DNA from: an uncultured Actinomycetes bacterium
GTDB taxonomy: Bacteria > Actinomycetota > Thermoleophilia > Miltoncostaeales > Miltoncostaeaceae
Length of the DNA: 8,099 nucleotides
Direction of reading: 5' to 3'
Assembly (NCBI GenBank): GCA_903866425.1
Contig: CAIPNN010000184.1
Span: 1 to 8,099 of the forward strand
Below the pieces are notes generated by a model. It had not been told where the DNA came from and did no database searches. It saw only the letters and a program-made list of their open reading frames with translations. Below, in pieces: positions 1-5,719 of this stretch. The position numbers and the translations under genes were made by a program. Each line of letters starts with the position of its first letter. Within the stretch, counting starts at the first letter, position 1.

Positions 1-1
1 G

Positions 2-361
2 GCAGGCGCGCCGTATCAGCAGGCCGTAGCCGCCACCCCGGGTGAGGTGGTGTGGATCTCGGGCCAGGTGCCGCTCGATCCGGCCACCGGCACGCTTGCC
101 GCCGATGACCTGGCCGGGCAGACACGTTCGTGCCTTGCGCACATCGCGGCGATTGTGGAGGAGGCTGGCGGCACCATGGGCGACGTGGTGAAGACCACCG
201 TGTTCATGCTCGACCTGGGCGAGTTCGCCGCGATGAACACCGTGTACGCCGATGCCTTCGGTGCGAGCCCGCCGGCACGGGCGACGATCGGGGTGGCCGC
301 TCTGCCGGCCGGTGCTCAGGTGGAGATCGAGGCAATTGCCGTCATCGGCAACGGCGACTGA
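2..361 (+). CDS. ridA: RidA-family reactive enamine/imine deaminase, 5'-truncated
   Basis: The open frame enters from the left edge and 119 residues are visible. RidA proteins are about 125-130 residues, so only a few N-terminal residues are missing. The family hydrolyses reactive enamine/imine intermediates, such as 2-aminoacrylate from PLP-dependent dehydratases, in the cytosol as a homotrimer. Family signatures seen: PY.QA close to the N-terminus (the usual GPYSQA reads APYQQA here), SGQ.PLDP.TG, a mid-protein VVKTTVFM strand, FAAMN, and a C-terminal block with the conserved Arg (codon 278-280) in PARATIGV followed by VEIEAIAV. The Tyr, Ser, Asn, Arg and Glu that line the trimer-interface pocket are all kept, so it should be active. 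It ends three bases before the stop of the opposing small gene, leaving no room for a dedicated terminator. Substrate preference within the YjgF/YER057c/UK114 superfamily cannot be read from this. Confidence 0.9.
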   Translation, partial: AGAPYQQAVAATPGEVVWISGQVPLDPATGTLAADDLAGQTRSCLAHIAAIVEEAGGTMGDVVKTTVFMLDLGEFAAMNTVYADAFGASPPARATIGVAALPAGAQVEIEAIAVIGNGD

Positions 362-364
362 TTC

Positions 365-616
365 CTACTCGCTGAAGTACCGGCGCTCGATGAGCACCTC
401 GACCGCCATACGGTCGAGGTAGACCGGCGCATCGGAGATGGGCCGCCCGTCATTGGCAGGGTCAGTGATCCAGACGCGGAACTCATCTGTGATGCGTACT
501 GATGCCGCACGGAGTTCGTCGAGCGACGAACTCTCCCATTTGGCGATCGCGTCCGTGAGCCCATCGAGGGCGATCGGGGCGGATGCCGCGAGGTTCCCGG
601 ACACATGATCAGCCAT
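365..616 (-). CDS. unrecognised small acidic protein, 83 residues
   Basis: I do not recognise the family. The frame runs from ATG (616-614) to TAG (367-365) and fills a 243-base stretch with no plus-strand gene, so it is not a shadow of one. Third positions are strongly G/C: every one of the last 13 sense codons ends in G or C, and about 18 of 23 codons do across RVWITDP to YLDR. Composition looks like a soluble protein: 15 Asp/Glu against 8 Lys/Arg, two Trp, no membrane segment and no signal peptide. Residues 17-50 look helical and amphipathic (LDGLTDAIAKW, LDELRAASVRI), and the C-terminus AVEVLIERRYF could be a strand or helix. The frame stays open far upstream inside cca, but that part reads as antisense. 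The start at 616 is chosen because a TAGCAT -10-like box lies seven bases upstream, fitting a leaderless mRNA. It is the only minus-strand gene in the window. Confidence 0.7.
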   Translation of the reverse strand: MADHVSGNLAASAPIALDGLTDAIAKWESSSLDELRAASVRITDEFRVWITDPANDGRPISDAPVYLDRMAVEVLIERRYFSE

Positions 617-1810
617 GGGTTCGATGCTAGCGCGGTCGGTGAATGGGTTGCGCAGGATGCGGTGCTGCGGCGCCTCGTCGTGCCCGACGGCGCTCCGCTC
701 GTATCGCTCGTCGGCGGGGCGGTGCGCGACGCGCTGATCGGCGTGACGCACGGCGTCGATGTCGACCTTGCTGTTGAGGGCGATGCCATCGCGCTGGCGC
801 GGCTGATCGGCCGGGATCTGGGCGGGCGAGTGGTCGCGCACGACCGGTTTGGCACCGCGCGCCTCGAGTTCGGCCACGGGCGCCATATCGACATGGTGGG
901 GTGTCGCAGCGAGACCTATCCGGCACCGGGGGCGCTGCCGGTGGTTGTGCCGGGCACGCTTGACGACGACCTGGCGCGACGCGACTTCACCGTGAATGCG
1001 ATGGCGTACCGCCTCTCGGGACCCGACGCCGGCACGCTGGTTGACCCGCATGGGGGCCGCCACGATCTCGCCGCTGCCTGCATCCGCGCCCTCCGCGGGG
1101 GCACGTTCACCGAGGACCCAAGCCGGGTGGTTCGCGCGCTGCGCTATGCCGCGCGACTCGGGTTCCACCTGGATGACGACACTGCTGTTGAGGCACGGAC
1201 CTGCCTCGCGTCGCTCGATCTCAGCGCGTCGCGTGTGGGCGATGAGCTGCGTCGCCTCCTCGACGAGGAATCCGCGGCGGCCGCCCTGACGCTTGCCGCC
1301 GCGCTGGGTGCCCCGTGGCCCGACGACGACGACGCGCGGGCCACCCGCCTTGCTGCACTGGCCCCGGCGCTCGCGCACCCCGGGGCACCGTCGCCTCCCA
1401 CTTGGGCCCTCCGGCTGGGACTCGGCCTCCGCCCGGACGCTGTAGCGGGAGCGGCTGTGCCGCAATGGGCGCGAGCCATTGCGAGTGAGGCGCGGGCGGG
1501 TGTGCAACTGGCTGCGCGCGTGCGTGGGGAGGAGTCAGCGTCGGCAATCGATGCTGTGCTCCGCGATACGTCTGCGGCGGAGCAGGTTGGCGCGGTGATT
1601 GCGGGCGCGGATGCCGTTGCGACATGGTGGGCGCAGTGGCGCGACATGACGCCGGCCATCGACGGCTCGGATCTCGTCGCGGCGGGTGTGCCGCCCGGCC
1701 CGGCGATCGGGCGCGCACTTGCCGCCGTTCGTCGCGATGTGCTGGACGGTCTGGCGGGCGACCGGGAGCAGCAGTTGGCGCGTGCGCTCGTGGTTGCCGG
1801 CGTCTCCTGA
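605..1810 (+). CDS. cca: class II tRNA nucleotidyltransferase / poly(A) polymerase family, probably CCA-adding
   Basis: A 401-residue nucleotidyltransferase that most likely adds or repairs the 3'-CCA end of tRNA in the cytosol using CTP and ATP. Motifs in order: GGAVRD (37-42), the metal-binding D52-V-D54, a third carboxylate D96 in HIDMVGCR, RRDFTVNA (125-132), LVDPHGG..DL (145-155), and EDPSRVVRALRYAARLGF (170-187), which holds the base-selecting arginines. The remaining roughly 210 residues are Ala-rich and helical, end in DLVAAGVPPGP.IG..L, and contain no HD phosphohydrolase motif. Such a tail fits the neck/body/tail helices of class II enzymes. CCA-adding, A-adding and poly(A) polymerase activities share these motifs and are not separable by eye. 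The start at 605 follows a weak GAGG (590-593); a GTG at 662 would cut close to the catalytic fold. The stop overlaps the next start by one base (TGATG), making this the first gene of the operon. Confidence 0.88.
   Translation: MISHGFDASAVGEWVAQDAVLRRLVVPDGAPLVSLVGGAVRDALIGVTHGVDVDLAVEGDAIALARLIGRDLGGRVVAHDRFGTARLEFGHGRHIDMVGCRSETYPAPGALPVVVPGTLDDDLARRDFTVNAMAYRLSGPDAGTLVDPHGGRHDLAAACIRALRGGTFTEDPSRVVRALRYAARLGFHLDDDTAVEARTCLASLDLSASRVGDELRRLLDEESAAAALTLAAALGAPWPDDDDARATRLAALAPALAHPGAPSPPTWALRLGLGLRPDAVAGAAVPQWARAIASEARAGVQLAARVRGEESASAIDAVLRDTSAAEQVGAVIAGADAVATWWAQWRDMTPAIDGSDLVAAGVPPGPAIGRALAAVRRDVLDGLAGDREQQLARALVVAGVS
624..629 (-). promoter_or_regulatory. possible leaderless promoter -10 box of the small minus-strand gene
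   Basis: Read on the minus strand this hexamer is TAGCAT, matching TAnnnT and four of six positions of TATAAT. It ends seven bases before the ATG at 616, so transcription would begin at or next to the start codon. That spacing is typical of the leaderless genes common in Actinomycetota. There is no clear Shine-Dalgarno sequence before that ATG, which agrees with this. No convincing -35 box is visible. The site lies inside the first codons of cca. Confidence 0.3.
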
Positions 1811-2565
1811 TGCGAGCCCCGGATGTCATCAGCATTGCGGGCTTGCCTCCGAATATCCGCGCAGCGTTCAGCACCCGGGCTGGCGGCGTGAGTGGCGGCA
1901 CCTGTGCCTCGCGCAATCTGGGCGTCACGAGCGGAGATGATCCCGAGGCGGTTCGGGCCAATCGGGAGGCGCTGGCCACCGGCTGCGGCTTCGATGCGGC
2001 GCGCGCGGTGACCCTGACGCAGGTGCACGGGGCCGACGTCATCGAGGTTGGCCCCACTGGGGGCGCCGGGCGATTCACGGGATCGCTCGCTGGACTCGCG
2101 GACGCGGATGCCTGCGTGACGTCAGCGCCCGGGGTGGCGCTGCTGACCCAGGGTGCGGACTGCGTGCCGGTCTTGCTCTGGAACGGGGATGGCAGCCGTG
2201 TGGGAGCGGTGCATGCGGGCTGGCGAGGACTCGTTGCGGGGGTGCTCGGCGCCGGGGTCACGGCAATGGGGCAGGGGCACATCGCCGCCGCCATTGGCCC
2301 GTGCATCGGGCCGTGCTGCTACCCGGTTGATGACGCACTGCGCGCGACGATGGCCCAGCAGTTCGGCGACGACGTGGTGGCTGGCGATGCTGTCGATCTG
2401 CGCCGTGCGGCACGGCGCGCCCTCGCTGGGGCAGGGGTCGACGACGCGGCCATCACCGACGTTCCCGGGTGTACATCGTGCGACGATGAGCGATTCTTCT
2501 CGTACCGGCGCGACGGCGCGGGCACAGGGCGACAGGCAGGGGTGATCTGGTTGGTTGACGCATGA
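1810..2565 (+). CDS. pgeF: PgeF/YfiH, multicopper-oxidase-fold purine nucleoside enzyme, peptidoglycan editing factor
   Basis: A 251-residue single-domain protein of the YfiH/LACC1 (DUF152) family. Characterised members act on purine nucleosides (adenosine deaminase and phosphorolytic activities). In E. coli, loss of the protein lets L-Ser enter the peptidoglycan stem in place of L-Ala. Visible signatures: FSTRAGGVS near the N-terminus, SRNLG, TQVHGADV with H73, ADCVPVLL with C118, HAGWRGL with H135, then IGPCIGPCCY and a C-terminal CTSCDDERFFSYRRDG..TGRQ. H73, C118 and H135 are the conserved metal-ligand triad, so the active site is complete. The start at 1810 shares its A with the upstream TGA, and there is no Shine-Dalgarno sequence, which suggests coupling to cca. 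The 3' end overlaps yggS by four bases. A pgeF-yggS-sepF order is typical downstream of ftsZ in Actinomycetota. Confidence 0.93.
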   Translation: MRAPDVISIAGLPPNIRAAFSTRAGGVSGGTCASRNLGVTSGDDPEAVRANREALATGCGFDAARAVTLTQVHGADVIEVGPTGGAGRFTGSLAGLADADACVTSAPGVALLTQGADCVPVLLWNGDGSRVGAVHAGWRGLVAGVLGAGVTAMGQGHIAAAIGPCIGPCCYPVDDALRATMAQQFGDDVVAGDAVDLRRAARRALAGAGVDDAAITDVPGCTSCDDERFFSYRRDGAGTGRQAGVIWLVDA

Positions 2566-3266
2566 CAGGCATCGATCCCCTCGCGCTGCGGGAGGCGCTC
2601 GACGAGGCACGCGAGGCGATTGCCGCGGCTGCCAAGCGGTCGGGACGAGCCCCGGATGCGGCCGAGCTGGTGATCGCGGGGAAGTACGTGGGTGCGGATG
2701 ATGTGCCCGCGCTTGTCGAGGCCGGCGTGGGCGTGATCGGTGAGAACCGGCTCCAGGACCTGCAGGCAAAGCGCGCAGCACCCGGCGGCGGGGCCCTCAC
2801 CTTCGACTTCATCGGCCATCTGCAGAGTCGCAAGGTGCGCGACGTCGTGGACGAGGTGCGCCTCATCCAGTCGGTTGACCGGGAGTCCCTGATGGACGCC
2901 ATTGCGGCGCGGTCGGAGGGACCCGTGCGGGTGCTGCTGCAGGTGAACATCGCGGGGGAGGACTCGAAGGGCGGGTTCGTGCCCGGGCAGCTCGATGCGG
3001 CGCTCGAGCACGCGGCGCGGTGCGGAATTGTGGTGGGTGGGTTCATGGCGTTGCCACCTCCCGCCGCGGATCCCGAACATTCGCGCCCGTGGTTTGACAG
3101 GGTGCGGGCCGTGCGCGACGAATTGATGGAACGCTGGAACCCCGATCACGACCTCACGGACCTCTCGATGGGTACATCGCAGGATTTCGTGGTTGCCGTG
3201 GAGGCTGGCGCTACCATTGTTCGCGTCGGCAGGGGCATTATCGACCGAGCGCGGATGGAGCCGTAG
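2562..3266 (+). CDS. yggS: YggS/PLPBP pyridoxal-phosphate homeostasis protein
   Basis: A 234-residue alanine-racemase-fold TIM barrel without known catalysis. The family binds PLP and keeps B6 and amino-acid pools balanced; mutants are perturbed in PLP, Ile/Val and 2-ketobutyrate metabolism. Seen: the PLP Schiff-base lysine K41 in LVIAGKYV, GENRLQDLQAK (60-70), FIGHLQSRKV (83-92) and LLQVNIAGEDSKGGF (125-139). It also has GFMALPP, the phosphate-binding MGTSQDF (203-209) and IVRVGRGII (219-227). Family members more often read MGMS, but MGTS keeps the phosphate-binding context. The start overlaps the pgeF stop as ATGA, with an AGGGGTGA element (2538-2545) sixteen bases upstream, which is rather far; coupled re-initiation is likely. 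The stop abuts the sepF start. Adjacency to sepF is one of the most widely conserved contexts of this family. Confidence 0.95.
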   Translation: MTGIDPLALREALDEAREAIAAAAKRSGRAPDAAELVIAGKYVGADDVPALVEAGVGVIGENRLQDLQAKRAAPGGGALTFDFIGHLQSRKVRDVVDEVRLIQSVDRESLMDAIAARSEGPVRVLLQVNIAGEDSKGGFVPGQLDAALEHAARCGIVVGGFMALPPPAADPEHSRPWFDRVRAVRDELMERWNPDHDLTDLSMGTSQDFVVAVEAGATIVRVGRGIIDRARMEP

Positions 3267-3830
3267 ATGTCGATCAACGAGTACTGGCAAAAGACACTGG
3301 CGTATTTCGGAATGGCCGATGACGGCTACGACGATTACGACGACTACGACGAGTACGGAGATCACGACCGGGAGACCAATGCCCGGGTGCGTGATGACCG
3401 TCGCTCGCGCGATGACCACCAGGCGCAGCCGAGGTCGCGCGGTCGTTCCCGTGATGGCGGTGACTTCGACGACATCTACTCCGACCCGGGCGTGCCATCG
3501 CCCTCGCGCAACATTCGCGCCGTCGAATCGAATCAGGGTCGCCGCCAGCGCGACGTCGAGGTGAACCTCATCGTTCCGCGCAGTTTCAATGACGCGCAGC
3601 AGATCGCCGACAAGTTCAAGGGCACGGTGCCGGTGATTCTCAATCTGCAGTCGGCTGACACGGATCTGTCGAAGCGCCTCATCGACTTCGCCAGTGGTCT
3701 CACCTACGCGCTCGACGGCGGGATGTCGCGCATTGCCGACAAGGTGTTCCTGCTGACTCCCCGCAACGTCGAGGTCTCTGCCGAGGAGCGCGCCCGCCTC
3801 CTCGAAAAGGGCTTCTACAACCAGTACTGA
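3267..3830 (+). CDS. sepF: SepF, FtsZ membrane anchor of the division ring
   Basis: A 187-residue cell-division protein that binds the FtsZ C-terminal tail and bundles or anchors protofilaments at the membrane. It is the main anchor in Actinomycetota, which generally lack FtsA. Residues 1-16 (INEYWQKTLAYFGM) form the expected amphipathic membrane-targeting helix. Residues 18-34 are an Asp/Tyr-rich acidic stretch, and 35-95 a disordered charged linker with many Arg-Asp and Arg-Ser pairs. The conserved SepF core spans about 97-184: VPRSFNDAQQIADKFK, PVILNLQ, LSKRLIDFASGLTYALDG (136-151) and FLLTP.NVEVSAEER. The core, including the glycines around GLTYALDGG used for dimerisation, is intact. Length is within the usual range; the linker is more acidic at its start than most. 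The ATG directly follows the yggS TAG, with GGAG (3257-3260) six bases ahead. Confidence 0.95.
   Translation: MSINEYWQKTLAYFGMADDGYDDYDDYDEYGDHDRETNARVRDDRRSRDDHQAQPRSRGRSRDGGDFDDIYSDPGVPSPSRNIRAVESNQGRRQRDVEVNLIVPRSFNDAQQIADKFKGTVPVILNLQSADTDLSKRLIDFASGLTYALDGGMSRIADKVFLLTPRNVEVSAEERARLLEKGFYNQY
3327..3356 (+). repeat. three 9-base tandem repeats in the sepF linker
   Basis: The unit TACGACGAN occurs three times in a row, with the last base T, C then G, followed by one more TAC. It encodes Tyr-Asp-(Asp/Glu) triplets at SepF residues 21-30. The array keeps the reading frame, so change in copy number would lengthen or shorten the acidic linker without disrupting the core. Confidence 0.75.
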
Positions 3831-3834
3831 CGCC

Positions 3835-4605
3835 GTGACCCATCCCGCCCCGACCATCGGGGTCGTGGGCGTGGGGGCGATGGGCGGCGCATTCGCGGCG
3901 GGCCTCGCGCCCCACGCCGCGGTGACCGTCGAGGATGCCCTTCCGGGGCGGGCCGTGGAGGTGGCGGCAGCCATTGGGGTGACCGCCGGGGATGCCGCCG
4001 CGTGCGACGTGGTGGTGCTGGCGGTGAAGCCGCAGGATCTCGCGGCCACGTGCGCGCTCGTGGTGCCGCGACTGCGCGCCGAGGCGGTTGTGGTTTCGGT
4101 GGCAGCGGGTTGGACGCTTGACCGGCTGGCTGGCGTGGCACCAGGGCACCCGATTGTGCGCCTCATGCCGAATCTCGCGGTCGCGCATGGCAACGGTGTT
4201 GTGGCCATGGCGACGTTGGGGCTGGACGAGGCCGAGGTCACACACACGCGCGCGTTACTGGCGCCCCTCGGTGCCGTGGTGGTGATCAGTGAAGACCTGT
4301 TCGGTGTGGCGACGGCCATCGGCGGCAGCGGGCCTGGCTTCGTTGCGCACATTGCCAAGGCATTCGAGGACGCCGGCGTGGCACATGGACTGGCTCGCGA
4401 TGACGCCCGGGCGATGGTGCAAGCCGTATTGGCCGGCACCGCATCGCTGCTCGCGGACGGCAGCGACCCCGGGGCGCTGCAGGCCCGCGTGACCTCGCCC
4501 GGAGGAACTACTGCTGCAGGCATCGCGGTGCTGGAGGACTCGGAGACCGCGGCCGCACTCGGAGAGGCCGTCGGCGCTGCTGCGCGCCGGGCGGCTGAGC
4601 TCTAG
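3835..4605 (+). CDS. proC: pyrroline-5-carboxylate reductase
   Basis: A 256-residue enzyme that reduces 1-pyrroline-5-carboxylate to L-proline with NAD(P)H, the last step of proline synthesis, in the cytosol. The Rossmann domain occupies about 1-150: GVGAMGG (12-18) for the dinucleotide, AVKPQ (63-67), SVAAGW and RLMPN (109-113). The dimerisation and substrate domain follows: GGSGPGFV (163-170, where GSGPAY is usual) and the family signature VTSPGGTTAAGIAVLE (219-234). The chain is slightly shorter than the common 265-275 residues but no block is missing. GTG at 3835 is the start because it lies four bases after the sepF stop and places GVVGVGAMGG at the normal distance from the N-terminus. 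No Shine-Dalgarno sequence is evident. The context sepF-proC is known from cyanobacteria, and yggS-proC-yggT from proteobacteria. Confidence 0.93.
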   Translation: MTHPAPTIGVVGVGAMGGAFAAGLAPHAAVTVEDALPGRAVEVAAAIGVTAGDAAACDVVVLAVKPQDLAATCALVVPRLRAEAVVVSVAAGWTLDRLAGVAPGHPIVRLMPNLAVAHGNGVVAMATLGLDEAEVTHTRALLAPLGAVVVISEDLFGVATAIGGSGPGFVAHIAKAFEDAGVAHGLARDDARAMVQAVLAGTASLLADGSDPGALQARVTSPGGTTAAGIAVLEDSETAAALGEAVGAAARRAAEL

Positions 4606-4617
4606 GCCGGCAGGCCC

Positions 4618-4890
4618 ATGGAGATCGTGATCGATTATGTGAATGCCGTTTTCACGGTGTTCCTCGTGGTCATCTTCATCCGCATCCTGCTGTCGTGGGT
4701 GCCGAACCGTCCGACAGGTCGCGTGACCACCGCCGTCTGGAACTTCTTTCACGACTCGACAGATTGGTATCTGCGCCTGTTCCGGCGCATCATCCCGACG
4801 GTGGGCATGTTCGATTTCTCCCCGATCATCGCGCTGGTGGTGCTCTACGTGGCCAACGCCGTGGTGGTGCGGGTGCTGGCGCTGCTGTGA
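4618..4890 (+). CDS. yggT: YggT/YlmG-family small membrane protein
   Basis: A 90-residue protein with one YGGT repeat: a first hydrophobic helix (about 5-27), the family motif IRILLSWVPNRP (21-32), an amphipathic mid-section with WYLRLFRRIIPTVGMFDFSPIIA, and a second membrane helix (about 67-89). E. coli YggT carries two such repeats; the single-repeat form seen here is usual for Gram-positives and cyanobacteria. Family function is unsettled; roles in nucleoid or plastid-nucleoid distribution, in division and in osmotic stress have been reported. Position just after yggS, sepF and proC supports a membrane role linked to division. The ATG lies 12 bases after the proC stop, with no strong Shine-Dalgarno sequence. 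The stop overlaps the next gene as GTGA. Confidence 0.9.
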   Translation: MEIVIDYVNAVFTVFLVVIFIRILLSWVPNRPTGRVTTAVWNFFHDSTDWYLRLFRRIIPTVGMFDFSPIIALVVLYVANAVVVRVLALL

Positions 4891-5201
4891 GCACCCCGCC
4901 CGAGTGGGTGACCCGTCGTGACGGTGGTGTGCTGGTGGCGGTAAAGGCAGTGCCAAGATCCCGGCGCACCGGCGCCGTGGGGGTGCAGGATGGCGCCGTG
5001 CGCATCCAGATTGCCGCCGCTCCGCACAAAGGGCAGTCGAACGCCGCCCTGTGCGCGTATCTCGCAGATTGCGCAGGCGTGCGCACCAACGCAGTGCGCT
5101 TGCGCCGGGGATCATCCGGCGCGCGCAAGCTCATCGAGATCGACGGTGATGCGGCGTCGATTGAGGACCGCCTGGCCGACCTTGCGCGGGAGATCGCGTG
5201 A
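4887..5201 (+). CDS. yggU: DUF167/YggU-family small protein
   Basis: A 104-residue protein of the DUF167 family, whose molecular role is not known. Seen: an N-terminal strand GVLVAVKAVPRSRRTGAVG matching the family's V.P.a.r..i.G pattern. A central IQIAAAPHKGQSNAALCAYLA stands for the usual APP..GKAN.AL, with His and Gln-Ser replacing the common Pro and Lys-Ala. A C-terminal VRLRRGSSGARKLIEI corresponds to the G..SR.K.v.i block. The mixed alpha/beta fold should be intact. GTG at 4887 is chosen because the frame from there begins a complete domain and overlaps the yggT stop by four bases; the open frame continues upstream only inside yggT. The yggT-yggU adjacency also occurs in E. coli and pseudomonads, which supports the call. 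The stop overlaps lspA by four bases. Confidence 0.85.
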   Translation: MSTPPEWVTRRDGGVLVAVKAVPRSRRTGAVGVQDGAVRIQIAAAPHKGQSNAALCAYLADCAGVRTNAVRLRRGSSGARKLIEIDGDAASIEDRLADLAREIA

Positions 5202-5719
5202 GCGCACCGGACCAGGGCCGCCGGGCCGCGATCAGTGCTGCCATCGAGCGCCGTCTGCGCCGTGAGGCCGGGTACCGATTCCGGCTGATGGTGTTCATTG
5301 CGGTCGGTGTGGTCGCGCTCGACCAGCTGACCAAGGCCATCATCCGCGCGACGATCCCCGTGGGGGACACGGTCGAGCTCCTGCCCGGGATCAACCTGGT
5401 CGACACGGTGAACACCGGCATCGCCTTCAGTCTGTTTCAGGGGAATCCAGGTGTTGTGGCAGCGGTGACGCTTGTCGCGATCGCGGTCATCGCCGTTCTG
5501 CTTGTTGGCTTCGCGGGTCGCCATGCGCTCGTGCCGATCGGTGGCGGTTTGCTGCTGGGTGGCAGCATTGGCAATCTGATTGACCGGGTCTGGCGCGATG
5601 GGGTGACCGATTTCATCGCCATCGGCTCGTGGCCGCCCTTCAACGTGGCTGATATCGGTGTGACTGCCGGGGCCATCCTGTTGGTGGTCGCGCTGGTGTT
5701 CTCGGGCGGCGATGACTGA
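5198..5719 (+). CDS. lspA: lipoprotein signal peptidase (signal peptidase II)
   Basis: A 173-residue inner-membrane aspartyl protease that removes the signal peptide of diacylglyceryl-modified prolipoproteins. Four membrane helices fit the family: roughly 29-48, 86-104, 110-128 and 153-170. Motifs: DQLTK (42-46), VNTGIAFSLF (71-80, corresponding to N.GAAFG/S), GGSIGNLIDR (121-130), DGVTDFI with catalytic D138, and WPPFNVADIG with catalytic D152. Both catalytic aspartates are present. The first 25 residues are an Arg-rich cytosolic extension, somewhat longer than in most enzymes and positive-inside. GTG at 5198 follows GGGAG (5188-5192) by five bases and overlaps the DUF167 stop as GTGA. The pairing with a downstream rluD-type gene is widespread in Gram-positives. 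Confidence 0.95.
   Translation: MSAPDQGRRAAISAAIERRLRREAGYRFRLMVFIAVGVVALDQLTKAIIRATIPVGDTVELLPGINLVDTVNTGIAFSLFQGNPGVVAAVTLVAIAVIAVLLVGFAGRHALVPIGGGLLLGGSIGNLIDRVWRDGVTDFIAIGSWPPFNVADIGVTAGAILLVVALVFSGGDD

Noticed and set aside
336..351. Hairpin TTGCCG-TCAT-CGGCAA as a terminator between ridA and the convergent gene
   Set aside because: It lies inside the ridA coding sequence, encodes conserved family residues, and has no T-run on either side.
1321..1332. GAC-GAC-GAC tract in cca as a microsatellite
   Set aside because: It is only a run of four Asp codons (one more GAT follows nearby) in a variable loop and is within what codon bias gives.
617..1507. Upstream continuation of the minus-strand frame that ends at 365
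   Set aside because: From 617 on it lies opposite conserved cca motifs and its translation looks like an antisense product rich in Arg and Pro. Only the last 83 codons are free of a sense gene and show coding bias.
2319..4523. A very long open frame (over 700 codons) on the minus strand
   Set aside because: It runs antisense across pgeF, yggS, sepF and proC, all of which have clear family motifs on the plus strand. Long antisense frames are expected in DNA with this third-position G/C bias, and the translation is low-complexity.
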